NCBI GenBank assembly: GCA_002412545.1
Contig: DHVG01000001.1
Span: forward strand, 34,203 to 47,180
Direction of reading: 5' to 3'
Source of the DNA: Elusimicrobia bacterium UBA5214
GTDB taxonomy: Bacteria; Elusimicrobiota; UBA5214
DNA length: 12,978 bases
In this document: in pieces, positions 6,657 to 12,335 of the stretch
Numbering within the stretch: position 1 is the first letter of the stretch
Layout: every line of letters starts with the position of its first letter
Position numbers and translations under genes: made by a program
The notes under the pieces: generated by a model
The model's database searches: none
What the model was told of the DNA's origin: nothing
Seen by the model: only the letters and a program-made list of their open reading frames with translations

Positions 6657-7748
6657 TCAATACCAACATTGGTTATCTTCAGCGAGATAGTCACCGGTCA
6701 AAGCGAAAGCATTTGCTCGGCAACCCCGGCATTCATTTATTGAACATTCTTTACATTTGCCTTGCAGATTATTTTTATCCCTGATTTTATTTAGCACTTC
6801 AGAATTTTGCCAGATTTCGGAGAGAGATTTCTCAAGTAGGTTACCCACCGGTAAGTTAAACCGACGACAGGGATAAACCGTGCCGTCAGGCATAATACAA
6901 AGTCCATCAGTTCCGGCAGTGCAGGGTGCACCGAGAAGTTCTAAATTTGGGGAACCCCGCTCCTTTGCCCGAGAAAAGGGTGGTAATCCATGAATATGTG
7001 AGTTTTGAAAAATGTCATTATTCTGAGCAAAGGGGCGGGGTGAATTGAATTTTATCTGAAAAGCACGATAAGGCAATATTTCTTCCGGGGAAGAATTTAT
7101 TCTACATAATGAAAGCAAAGTATCGGTTAAATCTTTCCATTCGTTTTTATCTAAAATCTGTTCCTCAATAGAGACACCCTGACCGAGTGGGATAAATCTT
7201 TCTATCATCAATCCATCTAATTTAAACTCTTTACAAAGGTTAAAAATATCGTCAATTTCCCGGAGATTACTTTTCATTACCGTAAACATTAGGGTTATTT
7301 GAAAATTGTTAGATTTTTTTACCGTTTCAATCGCTTTCATTGCTTTACTAAATGCACCTTTACCACGGAGATAATCATTCGTTTTCTCACTTGCTCCGTC
7401 AAGCGAAATTTTTATTTTTTTAAATTTATCTGACCCGTCAAGTTGTTGACAAACTTCTTGATTAAGAAAAGAACCGTTAGTAATCAGAGAAAGTTCGCTG
7501 ATTTCGTCTTTTGCATCAAGGTAGTTAAGAAGGAGAAAAGATTCTTTTTTTAAGAGTGGTTCACCACCGGTAATGGTAATATGCATTTTTTTCTTCCACT
7601 CTTGTGCAGTGGAAAGGATATTTTCATAAATTGTTTTCAATTTTGTCCAAGGGAGGTCTTCTTTGGAGTCAAAATATTCCTGATAACAATGCCGACAACG
7701 AAGATTACAGAGATTAGTAATATGCCATTGAATATAAAATTCGTCCAT
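6657..7748 (-). CDS. Radical-SAM protein with C-terminal SPASM domain
   Basis: 363 residues. The radical-SAM cluster motif is NLCNLRCRHC (C14, C18, C21), and the SAM-binding GGEP is at 61-64. The C-terminus carries a SPASM auxiliary-cluster domain with eight cysteines (C276, C284, C294, C332, C335, C340, C343, C361) in the usual spacing, which would bind extra [4Fe-4S] clusters. Relatives include peptide-modifying maturases and haem-pathway enzymes of the AhbD/NirJ type. I see no small precursor peptide nearby, so the substrate is unknown. The nearby RAM-domain protein is only loosely suggestive of haem-type genes, since AhbA/B are full Lrp-like proteins. Residues ~237-265, between core and SPASM, are encoded by an inverted-repeat-bounded stretch and may be a repeat insertion. 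No good ribosome-binding site precedes the ATG. Confidence 0.88.
   Translation of the reverse strand: MDEFYIQWHITNLCNLRCRHCYQEYFDSKEDLPWTKLKTIYENILSTAQEWKKKMHITITGGEPLLKKESFLLLNYLDAKDEISELSLITNGSFLNQEVCQQLDGSDKFKKIKISLDGASEKTNDYLRGKGAFSKAMKAIETVKKSNNFQITLMFTVMKSNLREIDDIFNLCKEFKLDGLMIERFIPLGQGVSIEEQILDKNEWKDLTDTLLSLCRINSSPEEILPYRAFQIKFNSPRPFAQNNDIFQNSHIHGLPPFSRAKERGSPNLELLGAPCTAGTDGLCIMPDGTVYPCRRFNLPVGNLLEKSLSEIWQNSEVLNKIRDKNNLQGKCKECSINECRGCRANAFALTGDYLAEDNQCWY
6955..7040. repeat. Inverted repeat inside the SPASM protein gene
   Basis: CCCCGCTCCTTTGCCC (6955-6970) and GAGCAAAGGGGCGGGG (7025-7040) are inverted arms matching at 14 of 16 positions, with a 54-bp loop. The arms are much more GC-rich than the surrounding gene. 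The loop side at 7013-7029 reads TGTCATTATTCTGAGCA, close to the TGTCATTCTGAGC start of common bacterial dispersed repeats. It encodes residues ~237-265, in a linker, so insertion would be tolerated. Confidence 0.5.
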
Positions 7749-7757
7749 TTGTTTATA

Positions 7758-7969
7758 GATTACAGTGATTATTAAAGGCGATTACGGTGATGACCCATTG
7801 TGTCATTCCGAACGAAGTGAGGAATCTCGGTCTTGAGATTGCCACGTCGCGGAGTTTATCCCGCACATTTTCAGAAACAAGATTATTTCGCTACGCTCAC
7901 AATGACAAAATGTGCGGGGCTCCTCGCAATGACATTTTGCTGTAATCGTTTTTCTTAATCGCCGGAATC
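7758..7969. repeat. GATTAC-family palindrome, copy 3, interrupted by another repeat
   Basis: The left arms GATTACAGTGATT (7758-7770) and GGCGATTACGGTGAT (7777-7791) are mirrored by TGCTGTAATCG (7938-7948) and AATCGCCGGAATC (7957-7969). The CATTGCGAG-type element at 7801-7934 sits exactly between the two sets of arms, as if it had inserted into the loop of an existing palindrome. The right arms lie inside the 3' end of the glycosyltransferase gene. Confidence 0.6.
7801..7934. repeat. CATTGCGAG-type dispersed palindrome A (composite)
   Basis: It starts TGTCATTCCGAACGAAGTGA and ends CTCCTCGCAATGACA. It contains an internal perfect 12-bp inverted pair (CCCGCACATTTT at 7860-7871, AAAATGTGCGGG at 7907-7918) enclosing another half-element (GATTATTTCGCTACGCTCAC then AATGACA). 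It therefore looks like an element within an element. The right part is read as the C-terminus of the glycosyltransferase. Confidence 0.7.
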
Positions 7970-8880
7970 AATTGCTTAATTTTTTCTTTTACGACCAGCG
8001 GTGATATATTTTCAAGATCATTAGAAACGCAAAGATGAACATTTCGTCCTTGAGGTGACCAGATTTTTGCATTTTCTTGATTAAAAATAGCAACTGTTGG
8101 TATCCCGGTAAATGCTGCCAGATGAGTAATTCCGGAATCATTACCGAGATAAAGAGAACAATGATTAAACAAGAGAGCAAGTTCGCTCAAGGTACGATTC
8201 CGAATAATTTCCGGTTTTGTCTTTTCTAAATGACTGACAACTTCCCGGGTAGTGTTTTCATCAGCCGGACCGGAAATGAGCAAAGTCTTCATTATATGTT
8301 TTTTTTCTAGCCAGTCAATAATTTCGGCAAAATATTTTGCTGGCCAGCATTTCTTTTTACTTCCCGCACCGGGATGGATTGCGATAGAATTATCACTGTT
8401 ATCACCGCGTAGGTGATAACGAGTTTGGTTTTTGTGTCTTTGTAAAAAGAAGGTCTTCGTCTGGCTATTTTTCAATCCTAAATAATGAATTAGATTATTG
8501 TAGTAATCAAGAATATGCATATTTCCGTATGGATATGGTGAAAAAAGATAAAAATCTTTCAGTCCCCATTTTTGTAGATTCTTTTTAAATATTTCTTCTT
8601 CGTCTTTAAGGAAGGCAAAAATTATATCAAATTTTCCGAAATATTTCACTAATTTTTCCGGGAGATTACTTTCTTTAACAAAAAATGATGACATTCCCAG
8701 TTGGTCAAAAGATTTTATTTCATTTACATAGCCGAAATCTTTAAAAATTTGTATTCTTTCCGGGTAACCGATGAATTCAAGATATGCTTCGGAATAAGTT
8801 TCCCGTAAGGCGGAAATGAAAGGTAAAAGTAAAAGTGTATCTCCCACTCCACCAACTCTAAAGATGAGAAACCTCTTCAT
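7897..8880 (-). CDS. GT9-family glycosyltransferase (heptosyltransferase-like)
   Basis: 327 residues with the features of lipopolysaccharide heptosyltransferases (GT9, GT-B fold). The N-terminal motif is FRVGGVGDTLLLLPFISALR (~7-26). The second domain opens with IHPGAGSKKKCWP (168-180), and LGNDSGITHLAA (245-256) plus IWSPQG (273-278) form the nucleotide-sugar pocket. It would transfer a heptose or related sugar from an ADP- or other NDP-sugar to a lipid core at the inner membrane face. Donor and acceptor are not determinable. No other envelope-sugar gene is in view. Residues ~304-327 (from LIPAIKKNDYSK to the end) are translated from two repeat elements, so the original stop has probably been lost. 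Residues ~154-164, between the two domains, also carry a repeat-like hairpin. Confidence 0.9.
   Translation of the reverse strand: MKRFLIFRVGGVGDTLLLLPFISALRETYSEAYLEFIGYPERIQIFKDFGYVNEIKSFDQLGMSSFFVKESNLPEKLVKYFGKFDIIFAFLKDEEEIFKKNLQKWGLKDFYLFSPYPYGNMHILDYYNNLIHYLGLKNSQTKTFFLQRHKNQTRYHLRGDNSDNSIAIHPGAGSKKKCWPAKYFAEIIDWLEKKHIMKTLLISGPADENTTREVVSHLEKTKPEIIRNRTLSELALLFNHCSLYLGNDSGITHLAAFTGIPTVAIFNQENAKIWSPQGRNVHLCVSNDLENISPLVVKEKIKQLIPAIKKNDYSKMSLRGAPHILSL
8389..8420. repeat. Repeat-like hairpin inside the glycosyltransferase gene
   Basis: GTTATCACC (8398-8406) and GGTGATAAC (8412-8420) are perfect 9-bp inverted arms with a 5-base loop. On the minus strand the adjacent GATAACAGTGATAAT (8389-8403) matches the GATTAC unit at 7758-7772 at 13 of 15 bases. 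It encodes residues ~154-164 (RYHLRGDNSDN), in the linker between the two domains. Confidence 0.45.
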
Positions 8881-8922
8881 TTATATTTTACTTTAACGAC
8901 TTTACATCAGTTCAGTAAAACT

Positions 8923-9031
8923 GATTGCACAGACGATAGTAATACTGTCATTGCGAGGTCGCTACAAGCGACCGTGGCAATCCCGATATGAGATTGCTTC
9001 ACTTTGTTCGCAATGACACTTCTGTGTAATC
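8923..9031. repeat. CATTGCGAG-type dispersed palindrome B
   Basis: The core TGTCATTGCGAGGTCGCTAC ... GTTCGCAATGACA spans 8946-9018, with internal GGCAATC (8976-8982) and GAGATTGC (8990-8997) halves. The outer flanks GATTGCACAGA (8923-8933) and TCTGTGTAATC (9021-9031) are themselves inverted repeats, so the full element may be ~109 bp. It fills most of the 187-bp gap between the YjbQ-like and glycosyltransferase genes. I see no gene in this gap. Confidence 0.7.
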
Positions 9032-9067
9032 TTCCTTATAATCTGTGAAATCAAGTTTCACTTTTTG

Positions 9068-9481
9068 TTACTCTCCAAGCACTTTAATGATTACTCTTTT
9101 TCGTCGCTGACCATCAAATTCAGCATAAAATATTTGTTGCCAGGGACCGAAATCAAGTTTACCGTTAGTTACCGGAACAATTACCTGATGATGAAAGAGG
9201 ATACTTTTCAAATGTGCATCAGCATTGGTTTCACCGGTGCGATGATGTTGGTAATCAGAGCGAAAGGGTGCAAGATTTTCCGCCCATTGCATCAAGTCGT
9301 TTTTAATCCCCTCTTCTTCGTCATTGACAAAAATACCGGCAGTAATGTGCATTGCACTAACTAAAACAAGTCCTTCCTTGATTCCACTTTTTGTAACTAC
9401 TTTTTGCACTTCATCAGTAATGTTAATCAACTCTTTCTTTTTCTTGGTGTTGAACCAGAGGTACTCAGTCAAAGTTTTCAT
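9068..9481 (-). CDS. yjbQ: YjbQ family (UPF0047) protein
   Basis: 137 residues, the usual length for this family. Recognisable blocks are SAMHITAGIFVNDEEEG (~43-59), then YQHHRTGETNADAHLKS (~77-93), which carries the conserved histidines and NADAHLKS signature, then LDFGPWQQIFYAEFDGQRRKR (~109-129). The family forms trimers. Some members have weak thiamin-phosphate synthase activity when overexpressed, so it is often labelled a secondary thiamine-phosphate synthase, but its main role is unsettled. A GGAGGAT ribosome-binding site four bases before the ATG supports the start. It is flanked on both sides by CATTGCGAG-type palindromes, and no thiamin gene is nearby. Confidence 0.92.
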   Translation of the reverse strand: MKTLTEYLWFNTKKKKELINITDEVQKVVTKSGIKEGLVLVSAMHITAGIFVNDEEEGIKNDLMQWAENLAPFRSDYQHHRTGETNADAHLKSILFHHQVIVPVTNGKLDFGPWQQIFYAEFDGQRRKRVIIKVLGE

Positions 9482-9485
9482 CTTT

Positions 9486-9492
9486 ATCCTCC
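9486..9492 (-). promoter_or_regulatory. Ribosome-binding site of the YjbQ-family gene
   Basis: On the minus strand GGAGGAT ends four bases before the ATG at 9481. It supports the chosen start and lies outside the upstream repeat. Confidence 0.7.
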
Positions 9493-9502
9493 ATTACACA
9501 GA

Positions 9503-9580
9503 CGTCGTTGCGAGGCGTAGCCGAAGCAATCCCTTGATGAGATTGCCACGACCCCGACCCAGCGGGGTCTCGCAATGACA
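9503..9580. repeat. CATTGCGAG-type dispersed palindrome C
   Basis: The left half CGTTGCGAGGCGTAGCCGAAGCAATC (9506-9531) and the right half GAGATTGCCACG...GGGGTCTCGCAATGACA (to 9580) are mutually inverted at their ends. The right half has its own ACCCCG/CGGGGT stem. It fills most of the gap between the glycosylase and YjbQ-like genes. Confidence 0.75.
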
Positions 9581-9596
9581 TCGATTGCATAAATTT

Positions 9597-10163
9597 TTAT
9601 TTCCGGGAAAGGAAAACGTTTTCCTTAATCACAAACCGGTATGGCCAGTTCTTTGCTTTACCAGCGTAATCAATATTTATTCTTGGTGTCCAGGCAATTT
9701 CTGAATCAGGTATATCTTCCCCGTTAGTGATAAATAGTTCATTACCACACAAATCTGTACCGTTTAAACTTTTGTTTATACCAAAAGCAATACAGAGTTT
9801 ACTCGGTCCGTTCGTTAATGAGGGGATGAGTTCTATTCCTGTAATTGGTTCTACAGCACGAATAAATACTCCCCCAGATTTGCCTTTTTCATGAGCAACT
9901 ACATTGAAACAATAATACATTCCATAAATTGTGTATACATAGGCATGCCCGGGTTGAGCAAATAATATTTTATTCCGTTCAGTGATTTTCCCTTGATAAG
10001 TATGGCAGGCAGGGTCATCACTGCCGAGATAAGCTTCGGTTTCCACAATTTTGCCGACCATTATTCCTTTTCGAGATTTATGAACCAGGTATTTCCCGAG
10101 CAAATCCTGGGCTACTTTTAAAGGATTACGAGAGTAAAAACTGCGAGTAAGTTTATCTTTCAT
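9597..10163 (-). CDS. mpg: 3-methyladenine DNA glycosylase (AAG/MPG type)
   Basis: 188 residues, typical for bacterial AAG-family enzymes. Family blocks run through the chain: VAQDLLGKYLVH (~17-28), GKIVETEAYLGSDDPACHTY (~37-56) with the glutamate of VETEAY in the position of the catalytic residue, ITERNKILFAQPGHAYVYTIYGMYYCFNVV (~60-89) with the tyrosine-rich segment that intercalates or lines the base pocket, then GGVFIRAVEP (~97-106) and NGPSKLCIAFGI (~118-129). It removes alkylated bases such as 3-methyladenine, and in relatives hypoxanthine, starting base-excision repair in the cytoplasm. No other repair gene is adjacent, and repeat elements flank it on both sides. No clear ribosome-binding site precedes the ATG, but the family's N-terminal pattern fits this start. 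Confidence 0.95.
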   Translation of the reverse strand: MKDKLTRSFYSRNPLKVAQDLLGKYLVHKSRKGIMVGKIVETEAYLGSDDPACHTYQGKITERNKILFAQPGHAYVYTIYGMYYCFNVVAHEKGKSGGVFIRAVEPITGIELIPSLTNGPSKLCIAFGINKSLNGTDLCGNELFITNGEDIPDSEIAWTPRINIDYAGKAKNWPYRFVIKENVFLSRK

Positions 10164-10215
10164 TTAAAGTAAACCAACAACTGTTCTACTACTTTGTGAC
10201 ATAAATACTTGGTTA

Positions 10216-10306
10216 TGTCATTGCGAGTGAAACGAAGCAATCTCGTTTGTTACTGTATAGAATATGAGATTGCCACGCCCCCGATTTATCGGGGGCTCGC
10301 AATGAC
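10216..10306. repeat. CATTGCGAG-type dispersed palindrome D
   Basis: TGTCATTGCGAGTGAAACGA (from 10216) and GGGGGCTCGCAATGAC (ending 10306) are inverted ends. Internal halves are GAAGCAATCTC and GAGATTGCCACG, and the right half has a CCCCCGAT/ATCGGGGG stem (10279-10295). Outer TGTGACA (10195-10201) and TGTCACA (10324-10330) may extend the element. It accounts for much of the 210-bp gap between cytochrome and glycosylase genes. Nothing else is seen there. Confidence 0.75.
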
Positions 10307-10373
10307 TGGTGTGCAGATACTTTTGTCACAGAACACTACGCATAGTAAAATTCTATGGTTTGCTTAAAAAGTT

Positions 10374-11045
10374 TTAGAAGTGACAGCCGCCGCATTGGGA
10401 ATGTGATTTATGGCATTTTAAACAATCTTCTATTGATGACATACCTGAAGTAGTGATGACTTTTTGATGTTTTTTCGTAAGAATACCATCAACCGGGTGA
10501 CAAAGGATACAGTATTCGTTTTTCGGTTCTTTGGCTGATTTGATAGCAACTGCATCTACATCCACTAATTCAGTTCCGTCTTTGGGACAGTATTTTTTTT
10601 CATTCTTACGGATTATCTGATTTTTCTTGTATGTTTTTTGCTCTTTAGGGCAGAACCAACCACCGCTTATCTCGGTCTTTTCAGGTTTAACAATTTTATC
10701 TCCTTGGTGGCAATTCTGACAGATTGGTTCTTTACTCATTCTTTTTTGCAGAATCTTCTTGCGTTCCGCAGTTATACTCGCACTTTTCTTCTCCATCAAT
10801 TTCTCTTTTTTCTGGTGACATTTGCGGCAATCTTCAACCGAGAAGAATTTGTGCATTGATACATAACCTGGGTTTTTACTGTGGCAGGTACAACCCGGCG
10901 GTAAACCACCTCCTTTAATTGTATTCTGATTCTCCGGATGAACTGGTTTGAGAGCCGGATAATAAAACCAGAAAAATAGTGCGATTGTTATGAAGATTAA
11001 AATCCCAAGAATAGATAACAATTTCTTATTAAAACCTTTTTTCAT
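10374..11045 (-). CDS. Membrane-anchored multiheme c-type cytochrome
   Basis: 223 residues. A hydrophobic segment at ~9-29 after a basic N-terminus is an uncleaved anchor or signal, placing the rest outside the cytoplasmic membrane. Five canonical haem c sites are visible: C73-C76-H77, C109-C112-H113, C179-C182-H183, C208-C211-H212 and C218-C221-H222. An earlier C52-T-C54-H55 is one residue short (CXCH). Between the second and third canonical sites is a haem-free insert with FCPKEQ (C132) and YCPKDGTEL (C153), resembling the cysteine turns of a zinc ribbon but with only one cysteine each. Extra histidines (for example H65, H193, H215) could be distal ligands. It likely moves electrons at the periplasmic face. 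Redox partners are unknown, and no cytochrome-maturation genes are in view. Confidence 0.85.
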   Translation of the reverse strand: MKKGFNKKLLSILGILIFITIALFFWFYYPALKPVHPENQNTIKGGGLPPGCTCHSKNPGYVSMHKFFSVEDCRKCHQKKEKLMEKKSASITAERKKILQKRMSKEPICQNCHQGDKIVKPEKTEISGGWFCPKEQKTYKKNQIIRKNEKKYCPKDGTELVDVDAVAIKSAKEPKNEYCILCHPVDGILTKKHQKVITTSGMSSIEDCLKCHKSHSQCGGCHF

Positions 11046-11071
11046 TCGTTCTTCTTTCTATTTTTTTAATG

Positions 11072-12274
11072 TCAGACTACTAACAATTGGAATATTGGAT
11101 TCTTAACTTCTTTTGACCAGTGGCGGTAGTCTTTCAATTTCCAATCTTTCTTAGCCCCTTCTTTACCCATCGCTAATTCTTCAATTCCACATTTTGCTTG
11201 GAAACAATTGAGACAGTTTCCTTTACAGTCAGTTGCGGGTTGAAATTTCCCATTTTTGCGTATATAAAGCGGTATATCTATCCCTTCACAGTTTGTAGAA
11301 GACATAAATTCACGATTAAGTCCTTTAACCGCTGATGGCTGATGGCTAATAGCTGACGGCTGGCCTAATTGGTATTCCATACATAAAGCAAAAGTTAAAC
11401 CTTTTTTATCGCAGAGTTCACGCAAGAAGGTAAATATCTTTTTCCGGTAGTCAATTTTTGCGTTCAAGTAGCCAATTCTTTCGGTATAAAGTCGGCGATA
11501 ATCCCATTTCATTCCTGCACCGAAATATTCTTTAATTTTATCTAAAATATCGTCAGCAATTTTTACTGGTAAATCAAGAATACTGACGACGATATGTTTT
11601 GCACCGGATGATTTCGCCCGTTCAACAATTCCACTGAGATTTTTCTTCTCATCGGTAAGGTAAGGGAAAATCGGGTCAATCCGGCAGACGGGATGAATAT
11701 TTTCCTTTGCCAAGCGTTCTAAATTCCTAAAAAGTTCGTCAACGCTTGCCCCATTGGGAGCAAGTATTTTTCTTAATTTCTCGTTAGTAGTAAGTATAGA
11801 CACCTGTCCGAAAGAATGTTTCTGCCGTTTAATTAAGCGGATTACCTCGTCAGGTACTTTCGCTTTAGTGATAAACTCAATCGGTATATTCCTTTCCACA
11901 AAGACCCGGATAATTTTTTCCGAAAGATGATATTTTTCGTTCAGTGGTTGGAAAGGGTCAGTAACCGGACTTAAATAACCACAAGTAGCGACATTTAAAG
12001 AATCAAGTTGTTCGGTAACAGTTTGGTCAAAATTTTTGGCGACGAAAATTATCTTCTGTTGGTGAAAAATTTCAAAATATCCGGGCAGGGCGCGAGCGTA
12101 ACAGTAAAAACAACCGATTCCACAACCATTGTAGGGATTAATCAGCAATCTTTCGGCAGTACATTCTCTTTTCCCCGCATACCATCCGTGTAATTCTTTT
12201 TTTGTCGGAAGAAGAATATGTTTTACTGGTTCTTCAAGCAGGTCATATTCTTTGTTGTTGATTTTCATTTTCAT
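11072..12274 (-). CDS. Radical-SAM protein of the spore photoproduct lyase-like family
   Basis: 400 residues. The start TKKELHGWYAGKRECTAERLLINPYNGCGIGCFYCYARALPG leads into the radical-SAM motif CGIGCFYC (C51, C55, C58). This is the arrangement of COG1533/SPL-related proteins. Residues ~97-210 continue the barrel (YLSPVTDPFQPLNEKY; IEFITKAKV; CRIDPIFP). True spore photoproduct lyase repairs thymine dimers in spores. This gene has no sporulation context and only the superfamily assignment is firm. Unusual features are a cysteine cluster at 350-362 (CKGNCLNCFQAKC, spacing x3-x2-x4), possibly binding a second metal centre, and a low-complexity insert QPSAISHQPSAV (~305-316) encoded by a heptanucleotide tandem repeat. 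The ATG at 12274 is used. A second ATG two codons later is possible. GAGGGGG upstream serves as ribosome-binding site. Confidence 0.85.
   Translation of the reverse strand: MKMKINNKEYDLLEEPVKHILLPTKKELHGWYAGKRECTAERLLINPYNGCGIGCFYCYARALPGYFEIFHQQKIIFVAKNFDQTVTEQLDSLNVATCGYLSPVTDPFQPLNEKYHLSEKIIRVFVERNIPIEFITKAKVPDEVIRLIKRQKHSFGQVSILTTNEKLRKILAPNGASVDELFRNLERLAKENIHPVCRIDPIFPYLTDEKKNLSGIVERAKSSGAKHIVVSILDLPVKIADDILDKIKEYFGAGMKWDYRRLYTERIGYLNAKIDYRKKIFTFLRELCDKKGLTFALCMEYQLGQPSAISHQPSAVKGLNREFMSSTNCEGIDIPLYIRKNGKFQPATDCKGNCLNCFQAKCGIEELAMGKEGAKKDWKLKDYRHWSKEVKNPIFQLLVV
11331..11363. repeat. In-frame heptanucleotide tandem repeat within a coding region
   Basis: About 4.7 copies of the 7-bp unit GCTGATG (units: GCTGATG, GCTGATG, GCTAATA, GCTGACG, GCTGG). 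The tract is 33 bp, a multiple of three, so the reading frame is kept. It reads as QPSAISHQPSA in the SPL-like protein. The sharp period of 7 is unlike the surrounding sequence and suggests slippage or insertion of a dispersed repeat. Confidence 0.75.
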
Positions 12275-12285
12275 TTATCTTTTCC

Positions 12286-12335
12286 CCCTCACCTTTTTTC
12301 CTCTCCCACTTTTGGGGAGAGGATTGAGGTGAGGG
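12286..12335. repeat. Palindromic repeat covering the gap between the PflX-like and SPL-like genes
   Basis: CCCTCACC (12286-12293) pairs with GGTGAGGG (12328-12335), and CCTCTCCC (12300-12307) pairs with GGGAGAGG (12315-12322). The 50-bp structure begins exactly after the PflX-like stop and its downstream arm contributes most of the GAGGGGG ribosome-binding site of the next gene. No T-tract follows, so a terminator role is unlikely. It resembles dispersed CCTCACC/CCTCTCC palindromes seen in many bacteria. Confidence 0.65.

Noticed and set aside
7989..8180. 63-codon minus-strand frame inside the glycosyltransferase gene
   Set aside because: It is an alternative frame of a strongly supported GT9 gene that carries conserved motifs in this very region (NDSGITHLAA), with no independent support.
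9065..9578. Plus-strand frames of 84 and 99 codons at the YjbQ-like gene
   Set aside because: They are antisense to a clear YjbQ-family gene, and the second runs into a dispersed palindrome. Neither resembles a protein.
8923..10330. Repeated elements considered as a CRISPR array
   Set aside because: The copies are 0.5-1 kb apart, separated by genes, palindromic at their ends and variable in the middle. There is no regular repeat-spacer structure and no cas gene.
10374..11045. CPKE...CPKDGTEL segment of the cytochrome considered as a complete zinc ribbon
   Set aside because: Each turn has a single cysteine, giving two instead of four ligands, so a self-contained zinc site is not supported.
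11072..12274. Assignment as true spore photoproduct lyase (splB)
   Set aside because: Only the radical-SAM family resemblance is clear. There is no sporulation context, and a C-terminal cysteine cluster and linker insert set it apart.
12286..12335. Palindrome after the PflX-like gene considered as an intrinsic terminator
   Set aside because: No T-tract follows the stem on the minus strand, and the next gene's ribosome-binding site lies in the arm, which favours a repeat element.
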